From: Maribacter spongiicola
GTDB lineage: Bacteria > Bacteroidota > Bacteroidia > Flavobacteriales > Flavobacteriaceae
DNA length: 64,000 bases
NCBI RefSeq assembly: GCF_004364165.1
Contig: NZ_SOAY01000011.1
Coordinates: 248,001 to 312,000 of the forward strand
Reading direction: 5' to 3'
The position numbers and the translations under genes are program-made. The notes under the pieces are model-generated. The model had not been told where the DNA came from. It did no database searches and saw only the letters and a program-made list of their open reading frames with translations. Positions 35,685 through 44,761 of this stretch are shown piece after piece (the stretch's first letter is position 1; the number at the start of each line of letters is the position of its first letter).

Positions 35685-36755
35685 ATGTATAAAGCTTCTG
35701 TACACCAAAATTTTTCAATTCATGGTAGAGCTATTTCTTTTGATGATTTATCAGAGGTAAGCTATAGCTTAATTAAGGAAGGGGAAGAATTCGAAAAGCA
35801 CATTGGTGAATTTCTTTTAGATTGGATAGATGCTTCACCCACAATTTCGGTACAGACCTCTGGTTCTACGGGTGCTCCAAAAACCATTGTTTTAAAGAAA
35901 GCACAGATGGAAAATAGCGCTTTGGCAACAGGTAGCTATTTTAATTTATTACCAAAATCTTCTGCTTTATTATGTTTGCCTGCTACTTATATTGCAGGTA
36001 AAATGATGTTGGTTAGGGCTATGGTTTTGGGGTTAGATATTCATTTTGTGGAACCTACTTCAAATCCGTTAGAAAATAGTAAAAGGTCTTTTGATTTTGG
36101 CGCAATGGTCCCCTTACAAGTTGCTAATTCATTGCCTAAGCTTTCATTGCTACATAAGTTGATTATTGGTGGTGCTCCTATTTCTACCTCATTACGAAAA
36201 GAAATAAAAAGTATTGCAAATGCTAGTTATGAAACCTATGGTATGACCGAGACCATAACGCATATTGCAGTTAAACCTTTGAATAATAGTGTAGCAGAAG
36301 ATGCACCTTTTTCTATTTTACCAGACGTTGAGATATCTAAAGATGACAGAGGCTGTTTGGTAATTAATGCACCAAAGATTTCAGATGAAACTGTGGTTAC
36401 TAATGATGTTATTGAATTGGTTTCGGAAACTGAGTTTAAGTGGTTAGGCAGATTTGATAATGTAATTAATTCTGGCGGAATTAAACTTAGTCCAGAGCAG
36501 ATAGAGGCTAAACTATCGAATATTTTAGATCAAGCTTTTTTTATAACTTCTTTACCAGATGCAAAACTGGGCGAGCAATTAGTGCTGGTTATAGAAGGTA
36601 CAGTGAATGAAAACGATGTGTTGAAGAAAGTTACTTCAAGTCCTCTTTTGTCTAAGTACGAAGTACCACGTCAAATTAAAACCATTCCGGTATTCTTACG
36701 TACGGATAGTGGAAAGATTAAGCGGAAAGAAACCATGAGCTTATTGAAGTCGTAA
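35685..36755 (+). CDS. menE: o-Succinylbenzoate-CoA ligase
   Basis: A 356-residue AMP-forming ligase activating o-succinylbenzoate to its CoA ester. The P-loop-like motif VQTSGSTGAPKTIVLKK (about 57-73), YETYGMTETITHIA, the hinge Asp-containing WLGRFDNVINSGGIKLSP and the terminal Lys in DSGKIKRKETM are all present. It is shorter than the E. coli enzyme (about 450 residues), as is usual in Bacteroidota. It is third in menC-CPBP-menE. Confidence 0.92.
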   Translation: MYKASVHQNFSIHGRAISFDDLSEVSYSLIKEGEEFEKHIGEFLLDWIDASPTISVQTSGSTGAPKTIVLKKAQMENSALATGSYFNLLPKSSALLCLPATYIAGKMMLVRAMVLGLDIHFVEPTSNPLENSKRSFDFGAMVPLQVANSLPKLSLLHKLIIGGAPISTSLRKEIKSIANASYETYGMTETITHIAVKPLNNSVAEDAPFSILPDVEISKDDRGCLVINAPKISDETVVTNDVIELVSETEFKWLGRFDNVINSGGIKLSPEQIEAKLSNILDQAFFITSLPDAKLGEQLVLVIEGTVNENDVLKKVTSSPLLSKYEVPRQIKTIPVFLRTDSGKIKRKETMSLLKS

Positions 36756-36848
36756 CTTCCCTCATTCTAAAGCACCCTTCACTCATTTTTCGTTTTTAAA
36801 AAGCTTCTTTCTTAATAGGTTTATTGCTCAAACTTTAAACTAATTATT

Positions 36849-38930
36849 ATGAAAAATGCGACTTTCCTATTCTTTCTGTTCAGTAGTATGCTATTGTCTT
36901 CTCAGCAAGTTAAAATTAGTGGTACTGTTTCTGATCATGTAGGTGACCCTATGCCTGGTGTAAATGTTATGGAAAAAGGAACGACCAATGGTACACAAAC
37001 AGATTTTGACGGACACTATGCTATAATAGTATCAGAAGGTGCTGAATTATCATTTTCATATATAGGTTGTAAGAATCTAACTGTAAAGATCAGGGAATCA
37101 GTAGTTGTTAATGTTTCACTTGAAGAAGATCTTCAAATATTAGAAGAGGTTGTGGTTTCTGGTTATAGTATTCAAAAGCGTCGTCATGTTACGGGCTCAG
37201 TTGCAATGGTTAATATGCAATCTCCTAAATCTAATATTAGTAGAGCCTTACAAGGTAAAGTAAGTGGTGTTCAAATTCGCGGAGTAGGTACCGTGGAAAA
37301 TAAAAATGTTGGCACTAAAGTGAATAGTCCGCTATATATTGTAGATGGTGTTCCTATTGAAAAGCAATACAATTCAATTGTTCAAAGCCTTAAAAGTGAA
37401 GATATTGATAGTAGAAAAGAAATGAACACTACTGAAGCACAGAATTTATATGGTCAAAATGCTAAACACGGTTGTATTGTTATACATACGGTAAAAGGAA
37501 ATTATGCAATTGAAGAAGATGAGAATTATGCGCAAATCACTGAAAATCAATTTCAGAATGTTGCCGTAAATCCGCTATCTACTTTCTCCATAGATGTCGA
37601 CAAAGCGGCATATAGCAATATTAGAAGATTCATAAATAATGGGCGGAACATTCCTGTAGATGCTGTTAAAATTGAAGAAATGATTAATTACTTTGATTAT
37701 GACTATCAACAACCAACAGACAAACATCCTTTTTCTGTAAACACCGAGGTAGCACAAACTCCTTGGAATCTAGATACCAAACTAGTGCGTATTGGTCTGC
37801 AGGGTAAAGAATACTTGAATGAAGAGTTACCGGTATCTAATCTTATTTTTCTTATAGATGTTTCAGGTTCTATGTCGGCAGGTAATAAATTACCGCTATT
37901 GAAATCCGCATTTAAACTTTTGGTAAATCAATTAAGAGAAAAAGATAGGGTTTCTATTGTAGTTTATGCAGGTGCAGCTGGTGTTGTGTTAGAACCTACA
38001 TCTGGTAATAACAAAGAGAATATCATGAGTGCTCTAAATAACTTAGAGGCTTGCGGTTCTACAGCTGGTGGAGAAGGTATTCAATTGGCTTACAAATTAG
38101 CAGAGAAACATTTTAAAAAGAATGGTAACAATAGAGTGATATTGGCAACAGATGGTGATTTTAATGTTGGACTGTCTAGCGACAAAGACATGGAAGATTT
38201 GATTATTGAAAAACGCCAATCGGGCGTGTTTCTTTCGGTATTAGGTTTCGGAATGGGTAACTACATGGATTCTAAGTTGGAAACTTTGGCAGATAAAGGA
38301 AACGGAAATCATGGCTATATAGATACCATGCAAGAAGCTCAGAAGTTATTTGGTAAGGAGTTCGGTGGTACTTTATTTACCATTGCAAAAGATGTAAAGC
38401 TACAGGTAGAGTTTAATCCTGCAAAAGTAAAATCGTATCGACTAATTGGTTACGAAAATAGATTATTGGCAGATGAAGATTTTATTTATGATACCAAAGA
38501 TGCAGGTGAGCTGGGCAGCGGACATAAGGTAACCGCTTTGTATGAGATAATAGGGACAGGAGTAACATCAGCATATGATAAAGAAATACCAGCATTAAAG
38601 TATACTAATACTTCTAGTAATACTGGGTTTTCTGATGAGTTGTTTACCGTGAAATTCAGATACAAAAAACCTGATGGTAATAAGAGTATAGAATTAGTAC
38701 ACGTTCACAATGCGAATACTCAAGAAATGTCAAAAGACTTTCAATTCACCGCAGCCGTTGCTTTATTCGGTCAGCAATTACGAAAGTCCGCATTTATAAA
38801 TAAAACAACTTTTAATGATGTCATTGAATTGGCAGAGAACGGTAGGGGTCAAGATAAAAATGGATACAGAGCAGAATTTATTAGGTTAGTTAAAAACATG
38901 AATGAGAAATTGGTAACAGACAACTATTGA
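36849..38930 (+). CDS. YfbK-like VWA protein with N-terminal CarboxypepD_reg and TonB-plug-like module
   Basis: A 693-residue exported protein. Signal peptide to about residue 19; CarboxypepD_reg-like beta domain (about 21-95, KISGTVSDHVGDPMPGVNVM); SusC-type plug-like segment (about 97-217) with ALQGKVSGVQIRGVG, PLYIVDGVPI, LYGQNAKHGCIVIHTVKGN; a VWA-associated N domain (STFSIDVDKAAYSNIRRFIN, about 244-285); a VWA domain with MIDAS residues in LIDVSGSMSAGNKL (Asp337, Ser339, Ser341); and a C-terminal DUF3520-like region. There is no beta-barrel. The plug is degenerate around 180-200. It is probably periplasmic or surface-attached and binds protein partners through VWA. The function is unknown. 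Confidence 0.85.
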   Translation: MKNATFLFFLFSSMLLSSQQVKISGTVSDHVGDPMPGVNVMEKGTTNGTQTDFDGHYAIIVSEGAELSFSYIGCKNLTVKIRESVVVNVSLEEDLQILEEVVVSGYSIQKRRHVTGSVAMVNMQSPKSNISRALQGKVSGVQIRGVGTVENKNVGTKVNSPLYIVDGVPIEKQYNSIVQSLKSEDIDSRKEMNTTEAQNLYGQNAKHGCIVIHTVKGNYAIEEDENYAQITENQFQNVAVNPLSTFSIDVDKAAYSNIRRFINNGRNIPVDAVKIEEMINYFDYDYQQPTDKHPFSVNTEVAQTPWNLDTKLVRIGLQGKEYLNEELPVSNLIFLIDVSGSMSAGNKLPLLKSAFKLLVNQLREKDRVSIVVYAGAAGVVLEPTSGNNKENIMSALNNLEACGSTAGGEGIQLAYKLAEKHFKKNGNNRVILATDGDFNVGLSSDKDMEDLIIEKRQSGVFLSVLGFGMGNYMDSKLETLADKGNGNHGYIDTMQEAQKLFGKEFGGTLFTIAKDVKLQVEFNPAKVKSYRLIGYENRLLADEDFIYDTKDAGELGSGHKVTALYEIIGTGVTSAYDKEIPALKYTNTSSNTGFSDELFTVKFRYKKPDGNKSIELVHVHNANTQEMSKDFQFTAAVALFGQQLRKSAFINKTTFNDVIELAENGRGQDKNGYRAEFIRLVKNMNEKLVTDNY

Positions 38931-39027
38931 TATTATTCAGATTGTAAAAGTCAATTGATTTTCGGGGAATAGTTTATTTCAAATGTGTGTTATTTTGTAT
39001 TTTCAAGGCTTAAACCAAACAACACTC

Positions 39028-40374
39028 ATGAAAAAACTATTCCTTTTTGTATGCTTAATTTTTATAGGTGAAATTAATGCTCAGCAAATTCTAAATGAAA
39101 AAGAAAGAGCACGGGTTATTGATGAAATTTTAGACGACCGTTTTAATAATCTGCTTCCTGAACTTATGGATGCCGCAGATTTAGATATGTGGGTGGTTAT
39201 TTCACGAGAATACAATGAAGATCCTGTAATTAAGACGATGCTTCCGGCTACCTGGTTGAATGCTCGTAGAAGAACTATTCTATTGTTTTATAGAGATAAG
39301 GCGAAGAATACTATAGAGAAGTTGGCTGTCGCCCGTTATAATGTTGGTAAGAATATTGTTTCTGCTTGGGATAAGGAGAAAGAACCAAACCAATGGACCC
39401 GATTAATGCAGTTGATATCCGAAAGAAATCCGAAGAAAATCGGACTCAATTATTCTACAGATCACAATATTGCCGATGGTTTGGTAAAGACCGATTATGA
39501 AGAGTTTATGGCGAATTTACCTAAACAATATACTTCAAAAGTAACTTCTGCAGAGCAACTTGCTGTTCGTTGGATCGAAACTAGAACGGAACGCGAAATG
39601 GTTATCTATGACCAACTAGTAGACATTACGCACGATATTATAGCGGAAGCTTTTTCTGAGAAAGTAATTACGCCTGGTGTTACAACAACCTCAGATGTGG
39701 TATGGTGGATGCGTCAAAAAGTAACGGATTTAGGATTGGAAACTTGGTTTCACCCAACTGTAGATGTACAACGAAGTGAAAAAGATAATGCTAGTAAATT
39801 TTACTCGTTTGCAGATAAGCCAGATGATATGGTCATTTTACCTGGAGACCTAGTGCATTGCGATTTCGGAATTACATACCTGCGATTAAACACAGATTGT
39901 CAAGAACTGGCATATGTGCTTAAACCAGAAGAAACTGTAGCTCCAAATTATTTGGTAAACGGACTTAAAGATGGTAACAGGTTACAAGATTTTTTGACAA
40001 GTAATATGATTAAAGGGAGGTCTGGTAACGACATTCTAGCAAAATCATTAAAGGAGGCGAAAGCCGCAGGATTAAAACCATCTATATATACGCATCCATT
40101 AGGGTTATATGGGCATTCTGCAGGTACAACAATTGGTATGTGGGATTCTCAAGGTGGTGTTATGCGAGATGATGGTGAAAATTATACATTGAACCCAAAT
40201 ACCGTATATGCTATTGAATTAAATACAACTGTCAATATATCAGAATGGGATAGAGATATACGTATTATGCTCGAAGAAGCTGGTTTTTACGGTGAAGAAG
40301 GTTTTAGATATGTTAATGGTAGACAAACAGAACTTTTATTGATACCAAGGGTGAAAGGTCATCAGGGGAATTAA
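39028..40374 (+). CDS. Exported M24-family metallopeptidase (Xaa-Pro peptidase-like)
   Basis: A 448-residue protein with a signal peptide (KKLFLFVCLIFIGEINAQ). The N-terminal creatinase-like part is followed by a pita-bread domain with metal ligands in LVHCDFGITYLRLNTDCQ (two Asp), THPLGLYGHSAGTTIG (His), YAIELNTTV (Glu) and a late Glu near RIMLEEAGF. These fit an aminopeptidase P-like enzyme acting outside the cytoplasm. Start chosen at MKKLFLF; an upstream in-frame ATG at 38983 would bury the signal peptide. It lies between two plug-domain proteins on the same strand. Confidence 0.85.
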   Translation: MKKLFLFVCLIFIGEINAQQILNEKERARVIDEILDDRFNNLLPELMDAADLDMWVVISREYNEDPVIKTMLPATWLNARRRTILLFYRDKAKNTIEKLAVARYNVGKNIVSAWDKEKEPNQWTRLMQLISERNPKKIGLNYSTDHNIADGLVKTDYEEFMANLPKQYTSKVTSAEQLAVRWIETRTEREMVIYDQLVDITHDIIAEAFSEKVITPGVTTTSDVVWWMRQKVTDLGLETWFHPTVDVQRSEKDNASKFYSFADKPDDMVILPGDLVHCDFGITYLRLNTDCQELAYVLKPEETVAPNYLVNGLKDGNRLQDFLTSNMIKGRSGNDILAKSLKEAKAAGLKPSIYTHPLGLYGHSAGTTIGMWDSQGGVMRDDGENYTLNPNTVYAIELNTTVNISEWDRDIRIMLEEAGFYGEEGFRYVNGRQTELLLIPRVKGHQGN

Positions 40375-40425
40375 ATTTTGTTTCAAGTTTATTTCATTTA
40401 TAGTTTTAGATTTATAAATAGTTAT

Positions 40426-43050
40426 ATGGAATTGAATTTTAAATTTTTTTTGAAGAGATACTTAGTAATCATTATATGGGTTGGTCTAACTTTTTTACCC
40501 AAAAGTGTATTCTCACAAACGGTTTTTAAAGGGGTAGTTACAGATGCTGATACAGGTCTTTCATTGCCATACGTGAATATTGGTTTTATAGATAAAGGTC
40601 TTGGTACGGTTTCAGATGAATTCGGTGCATTTAATTTTTTGTTTGATACCGCTAAATTATCAGACTTAGATACATTAAAAGTTTCTTCTATTGGTTACAA
40701 GGAGTTTAAATTGCCATTTACTATGGTGATTGCTCAAGACATGAAATCAACCAAAATAGAATTGGAGCCTGATGTTGTTAGCCTTAACGAGGTTGTCTTA
40801 ACGAGTAGTAAGAGAAAGAAAAGAAGTAAAACCGAAAAAATGGTCGGGTATTCTTTTGTAGGGCAGTTGAAAAATGGTTCTTGGGAAGGTGATGGTGCTT
40901 TAGGGGGTGAGCTAGTTACTAAAATAAATGTCAATAAGAAAAAAAGGGAACTTAATGCATTCTATTTTTATGTGTTAAAGAATACTTCAGATAGTCTTTT
41001 GTTACGGGTAAATGTATATGATGGTACAACAATGGTTCCGGAGAAAAAGCTATCCAACAAGAATATAACATATACCCTTAAAACAAAAATAGGAAAGGTC
41101 GGTATAGATTTAACTCCATTTAATATTACTGTTGAAAATGATTTTAGTATCGGTATAGAGTTATTAAAAGTGTACGGAGATAAAATTGACCTTGTAGTTG
41201 CTGGTGATGATACGCCTGGGGTCTCGTATCGTAGATATATTAGTCAAGGGGAATGGAAACGATACTCAAAAGATGCTTTGACCTATTTTGTGAGTACAAC
41301 CATGCTAGAGGAAGAGGATGAAGAAGATGTAGTGTTGCTAGATGAAAAACTAATAACCAATTACACCAACGAGCAATTACTACAAAGCATGGGTAGAAAT
41401 ATTGGTGTTGTCAATGGGTTTGTATTTAAGGATGGAGAAAGAGTACAAGGGGTACAAATTCGAAATTTGACTACTGGCGAAGTAACTACTACCGATGATA
41501 GTGGTAGATATAATATCAAAGCTTCTATGAGCGATGAACTAGAATACAGTTATTCAAACTTAGAAACTCAAGTAAAAACTGTATTGGAAACTACTTTCGC
41601 CATAAATGTAGCTTTAGAGGAAAAAGTATTAGAACTTGAAGAGGTGACAGTAACAAGTTTGGCTAAGAAAAAGAGAAGTCAAGAAGAGTTGTTTAATGAT
41701 TATAATGAAGATAAAGGAATCATTAAAACATCTTTTGGGCTTTTTAGTAAGGAAACTTCAGGGTATTCTATGAGTATTGTAGACGAATCAGAATTTGGTA
41801 GTACGGCTTCCTCATTAGGCAATTTGTTACGCGGTAAGGTTCCCGGTTTAAGCATGTTGTCCACAGACAATACTGATGGTTCTACACAAATATTTTTAAG
41901 ACAGCAAGGTACTATGAACCCTATTCCTGCAGCTTATGAGGTAGATGGACTTTTAGTTTCAGGTTTTCCTTCTTTTCTTGATGTAGCGCAAATAAAGCGT
42001 ATTGCGGTATTATCAGGGTTGGCATCTGTCGCAAAATATGGTACAATGGGTGCTGGCGGTGTTATCATTATTAATACAAAAGCAGCTAATTTTTCATCTT
42101 CGCCTTCAGGTTCAACTAAAAAAATGAAGGTGTTTACCCAAGAAATGAATGAGAAGGTAATTACAGAAGAGGAAGCTCGTCGTAATTGGCCCGATTTTTT
42201 ACAAGAACTTTATGTTAGTGAAAACCTCGTAAAAGCACAAGAGATTTATAATTCTTATGAACCCAAATTTGGCACAAATCCTAATTTTAATATCGATGCA
42301 ACAAATTACTTTCTCGAATTTTGGGGTAGTGAGGTTTTTACGTCAGAATTGGTTTCTAAGAATATAGATCGTTTTAAAACTGATATCAACTATTTAAAGG
42401 CTTTAGCTTTTGTGCTAGATAAAAATGAAAAGTATGACCAATCTGTAATTTTATACAAACAAATTTTACTACTGAAATCTAATTCTGTAGAGTCATATAG
42501 AGATTTGGCAAATGCCTATGTCAATAATAACCAGCAAGAAAGAGGAGAAAATCTATATGCTAGATATTTCAACTTAACCAAAGAAGGCTTTTTCTCTAAG
42601 CAACCAGAGGCCTTACAGAATGTTATTAACTCTGAAGTGAAAACACTATTAGATATCTCTGAGGACAAATTAGATAGTTCCATATCAAGTTTTATTACTA
42701 AAGCAGATACAAAAACGAGAATTGTATTAGAATGGAATGATGATGATGCTGAATTAAACTTTCAGTTCGTGTCACCTGATAATAATTTAAGTACTTGGTC
42801 AAATACTATGGATGGGGAATTAAGTGAAAGTCTATTATCTAAAGGCTATACTAGTAAAGATTTTTTCATTTATGGCGATCAACGTAATTGGCGTATTAAT
42901 GCAGATTACAAAGGAAATAAAACTGGTTTAGCTACTTATTTAAAAATAACGGTAAGTACAAATTATGGTGCTGAGAATCAAAAAGACATTATTAAAATCT
43001 TTAGAATGGATGTCAAAAATGTGAATAGAAATTTAGTTCAGCTCCCTTAG
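40426..43050 (+). CDS. Barrel-less protein with two CarboxypepD_reg domains, a TonB plug and TPR-like repeats
   Basis: An 874-residue exported protein. After a signal peptide (to about residue 31, VFSQ) comes a first CarboxypepD_reg domain (FKGVVTDADTGLSLPYVNIG), a beta-rich part (about 120-290), a second one (GVVNGFVFKDGERVQGVQIR, about 310-400), a plug-like domain (about 430-550: LGNLLRGKVPGLSML, AAYEVDGLLVSGF, KYGTMGAGGVIIINTKA) and TPR-like helices (about 600-730; YDQSVILYKQILLLKSNSVE, YRDLANAYVNN). A C-terminal beta domain closes it. It is too short for a 22-strand barrel, and none is seen. Possibly a periplasmic scaffold. Start chosen at the ATG at 40426. Confidence 0.75.
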   Translation: MELNFKFFLKRYLVIIIWVGLTFLPKSVFSQTVFKGVVTDADTGLSLPYVNIGFIDKGLGTVSDEFGAFNFLFDTAKLSDLDTLKVSSIGYKEFKLPFTMVIAQDMKSTKIELEPDVVSLNEVVLTSSKRKKRSKTEKMVGYSFVGQLKNGSWEGDGALGGELVTKINVNKKKRELNAFYFYVLKNTSDSLLLRVNVYDGTTMVPEKKLSNKNITYTLKTKIGKVGIDLTPFNITVENDFSIGIELLKVYGDKIDLVVAGDDTPGVSYRRYISQGEWKRYSKDALTYFVSTTMLEEEDEEDVVLLDEKLITNYTNEQLLQSMGRNIGVVNGFVFKDGERVQGVQIRNLTTGEVTTTDDSGRYNIKASMSDELEYSYSNLETQVKTVLETTFAINVALEEKVLELEEVTVTSLAKKKRSQEELFNDYNEDKGIIKTSFGLFSKETSGYSMSIVDESEFGSTASSLGNLLRGKVPGLSMLSTDNTDGSTQIFLRQQGTMNPIPAAYEVDGLLVSGFPSFLDVAQIKRIAVLSGLASVAKYGTMGAGGVIIINTKAANFSSSPSGSTKKMKVFTQEMNEKVITEEEARRNWPDFLQELYVSENLVKAQEIYNSYEPKFGTNPNFNIDATNYFLEFWGSEVFTSELVSKNIDRFKTDINYLKALAFVLDKNEKYDQSVILYKQILLLKSNSVESYRDLANAYVNNNQQERGENLYARYFNLTKEGFFSKQPEALQNVINSEVKTLLDISEDKLDSSISSFITKADTKTRIVLEWNDDDAELNFQFVSPDNNLSTWSNTMDGELSESLLSKGYTSKDFFIYGDQRNWRINADYKGNKTGLATYLKITVSTNYGAENQKDIIKIFRMDVKNVNRNLVQLP

Positions 43051-43063
43051 TTTTCGAAACTAA
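43047..43063. terminator. Hairpin over the convergent stop codons before the carboxyltransferase gene
   Basis: TTAGTTT, loop TCG, AAACTAA: a perfect 7-bp stem with one TAG stop in the left arm and the other stop (CTA) in the right arm. There is no T-run. Confidence 0.4.
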
Positions 43064-44688
43064 ACCTGCAAAACTCCCATATTAAAAGGCTTCTCTATAG
43101 GTGCATGATCAGCAGCCTCTATACCCATTGATATCCATTTACGGGTGTCTTTTGGGTCTATGATAGCATCTGTCCATAACCTTGATGCTGCGTAATATGG
43201 AGATACTTGGTTGTCGTAACGTTTCTTTATTTTATCAAAAAGTTCAGTTTCCTTTTCTTCGGTAATAGTTTCTCCTTTCTTTTTCAAAGAAGCTTTTTCG
43301 ATTTGTAACAGAACTTTAGCAGCAGAGTTACCACTCATAACCGCTAGTTCTGCGCTTGGCCACGCAACAATTAATCTTGGGTCATAGGCTTTACCGCACA
43401 TGGCATAATTACCTGCTCCGTAGCTATTACCTATAATAATCGTAAATTTTGGAACAACGGAATTACTTACCGCATTTACCATTTTGGCACCATCTTTAAT
43501 AATGCCGCCATGTTCACTTTTACTGCCTACCATAAAACCGGTAACATCTTGTAAGAACACTAACGGAATTTTCTTTTGGTTACAATTTGCTATAAATCGG
43601 GTTGCTTTATCAGCAGAGTCAGAATAGATGACTCCGCCAAATTGCATTTCACCTTTTGCAGTTTTTACTACTTTTCTTTGGTTTGCTACAATACCAACTG
43701 CCCATCCGTCTATTCGAGCATATCCGGTTAATATAGTTTGTCCGTAGCCAGCTTTATATTCTTCAAATTCAGAATCGTCTACTAAACGCTTAATGATTTC
43801 CATCATATCGTATTGCTCTGCTCTGGAGCTTGGTAGTATTCCGTAAATATCATCAGGATTTTCCTTTGGCTTCATGCTTTTCTTACGGTTGTATCCCGCT
43901 TTAGGGAAATTACCGATTTTATCCATAATATTCTTTATGGTATCCAAAGCGGCTGCATCATCTTTTGCCTTATAATCGGTTACTCCGCTAATTTCACAAT
44001 GTGTAGTAGCGCCACCTAAAGTTTCGTTATCAATACTTTCGCCAATAGCAGCTTTTACCAAGTAACTACCTGCCAAAAATATACTAGCGGTTTTATCTAC
44101 AATTAGTGCTTCATCGCTCATTATCGGTAAATAAGCCCCACCAGCAACACAACTACCCATAACGGCAGATATTTGTGTAATACCCATACTGCTCATAATG
44201 GCATTATTTCTAAATATGCGACCAAAGTGTTCTTTGTCAGGAAAAATTTCATCCTGTAAAGGCAAGTACACTCCTGCGCTATCTACCAAGTATATAATTG
44301 GAAGTTTATTCTCTATCGCTATTTCTTGTGCTCTTAGATTCTTTTTTGCGGTAATTGGGAACCAGGCTCCTGCTTTTACTGTAGCGTCATTAGCAACAAC
44401 AATACATTGTTTTCCTTTTACGTAGCCAATTATAATAACCACGCCTCCAGAAGGGCAACCACCATGTTCTTCGTACATTCCATCTCCAACAAAAGCACCA
44501 ACTTCAATGCGTTCAGATTTTGGGTCTAATAGATAATCAATACGTTCTCTAGCCGTCATTTTACCCTGGTCATGTTGCTTGGCAATTTTTGCCTTGCCAC
44601 CACCCAAATATACCTCGTTAAGTTTGCGTCTTAAGTCCGATAATAACAACTTATTCCTATCTTCGTTTTGATTGAATTTTAAATCCAT
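43060..44688 (-). CDS. Acyl-CoA carboxylase carboxyltransferase (beta) subunit
   Basis: A 542-residue carboxyltransferase that moves CO2 from carboxybiotin to an acyl-CoA (propionyl- or methylcrotonyl-CoA are candidates). It has the paired crotonase-like domains: HDQGKMTARERIDYLLDP, YEEHGGCPSGGVVIIIGYVK, SAGVYLPLQDEIFPDKEHFG, MGSCVAGGAYLPIMSDEALI, FLQDVTGFMVGSKSEHGGII and NSYGAGNYAMCGKAYDPR. I place the start at MDLKFNQNED (44688); an in-frame ATG at 44742 adds 18 residues and is also possible. No biotin carboxylase or carrier gene lies nearby. The tail sequence LQDEIFPD is closer to methylcrotonyl-CoA carboxylases. Confidence 0.88.
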   Translation of the reverse strand: MDLKFNQNEDRNKLLLSDLRRKLNEVYLGGGKAKIAKQHDQGKMTARERIDYLLDPKSERIEVGAFVGDGMYEEHGGCPSGGVVIIIGYVKGKQCIVVANDATVKAGAWFPITAKKNLRAQEIAIENKLPIIYLVDSAGVYLPLQDEIFPDKEHFGRIFRNNAIMSSMGITQISAVMGSCVAGGAYLPIMSDEALIVDKTASIFLAGSYLVKAAIGESIDNETLGGATTHCEISGVTDYKAKDDAAALDTIKNIMDKIGNFPKAGYNRKKSMKPKENPDDIYGILPSSRAEQYDMMEIIKRLVDDSEFEEYKAGYGQTILTGYARIDGWAVGIVANQRKVVKTAKGEMQFGGVIYSDSADKATRFIANCNQKKIPLVFLQDVTGFMVGSKSEHGGIIKDGAKMVNAVSNSVVPKFTIIIGNSYGAGNYAMCGKAYDPRLIVAWPSAELAVMSGNSAAKVLLQIEKASLKKKGETITEEKETELFDKIKKRYDNQVSPYYAASRLWTDAIIDPKDTRKWISMGIEAADHAPIEKPFNMGVLQV

Positions 44689-44761
44689 TCCTTCTATTTT
44701 CTTTTCTTTCGATAAAGATAAGGAGTTAATTTTGGTGTTCATGCAACAAAAAACAAAAAGT

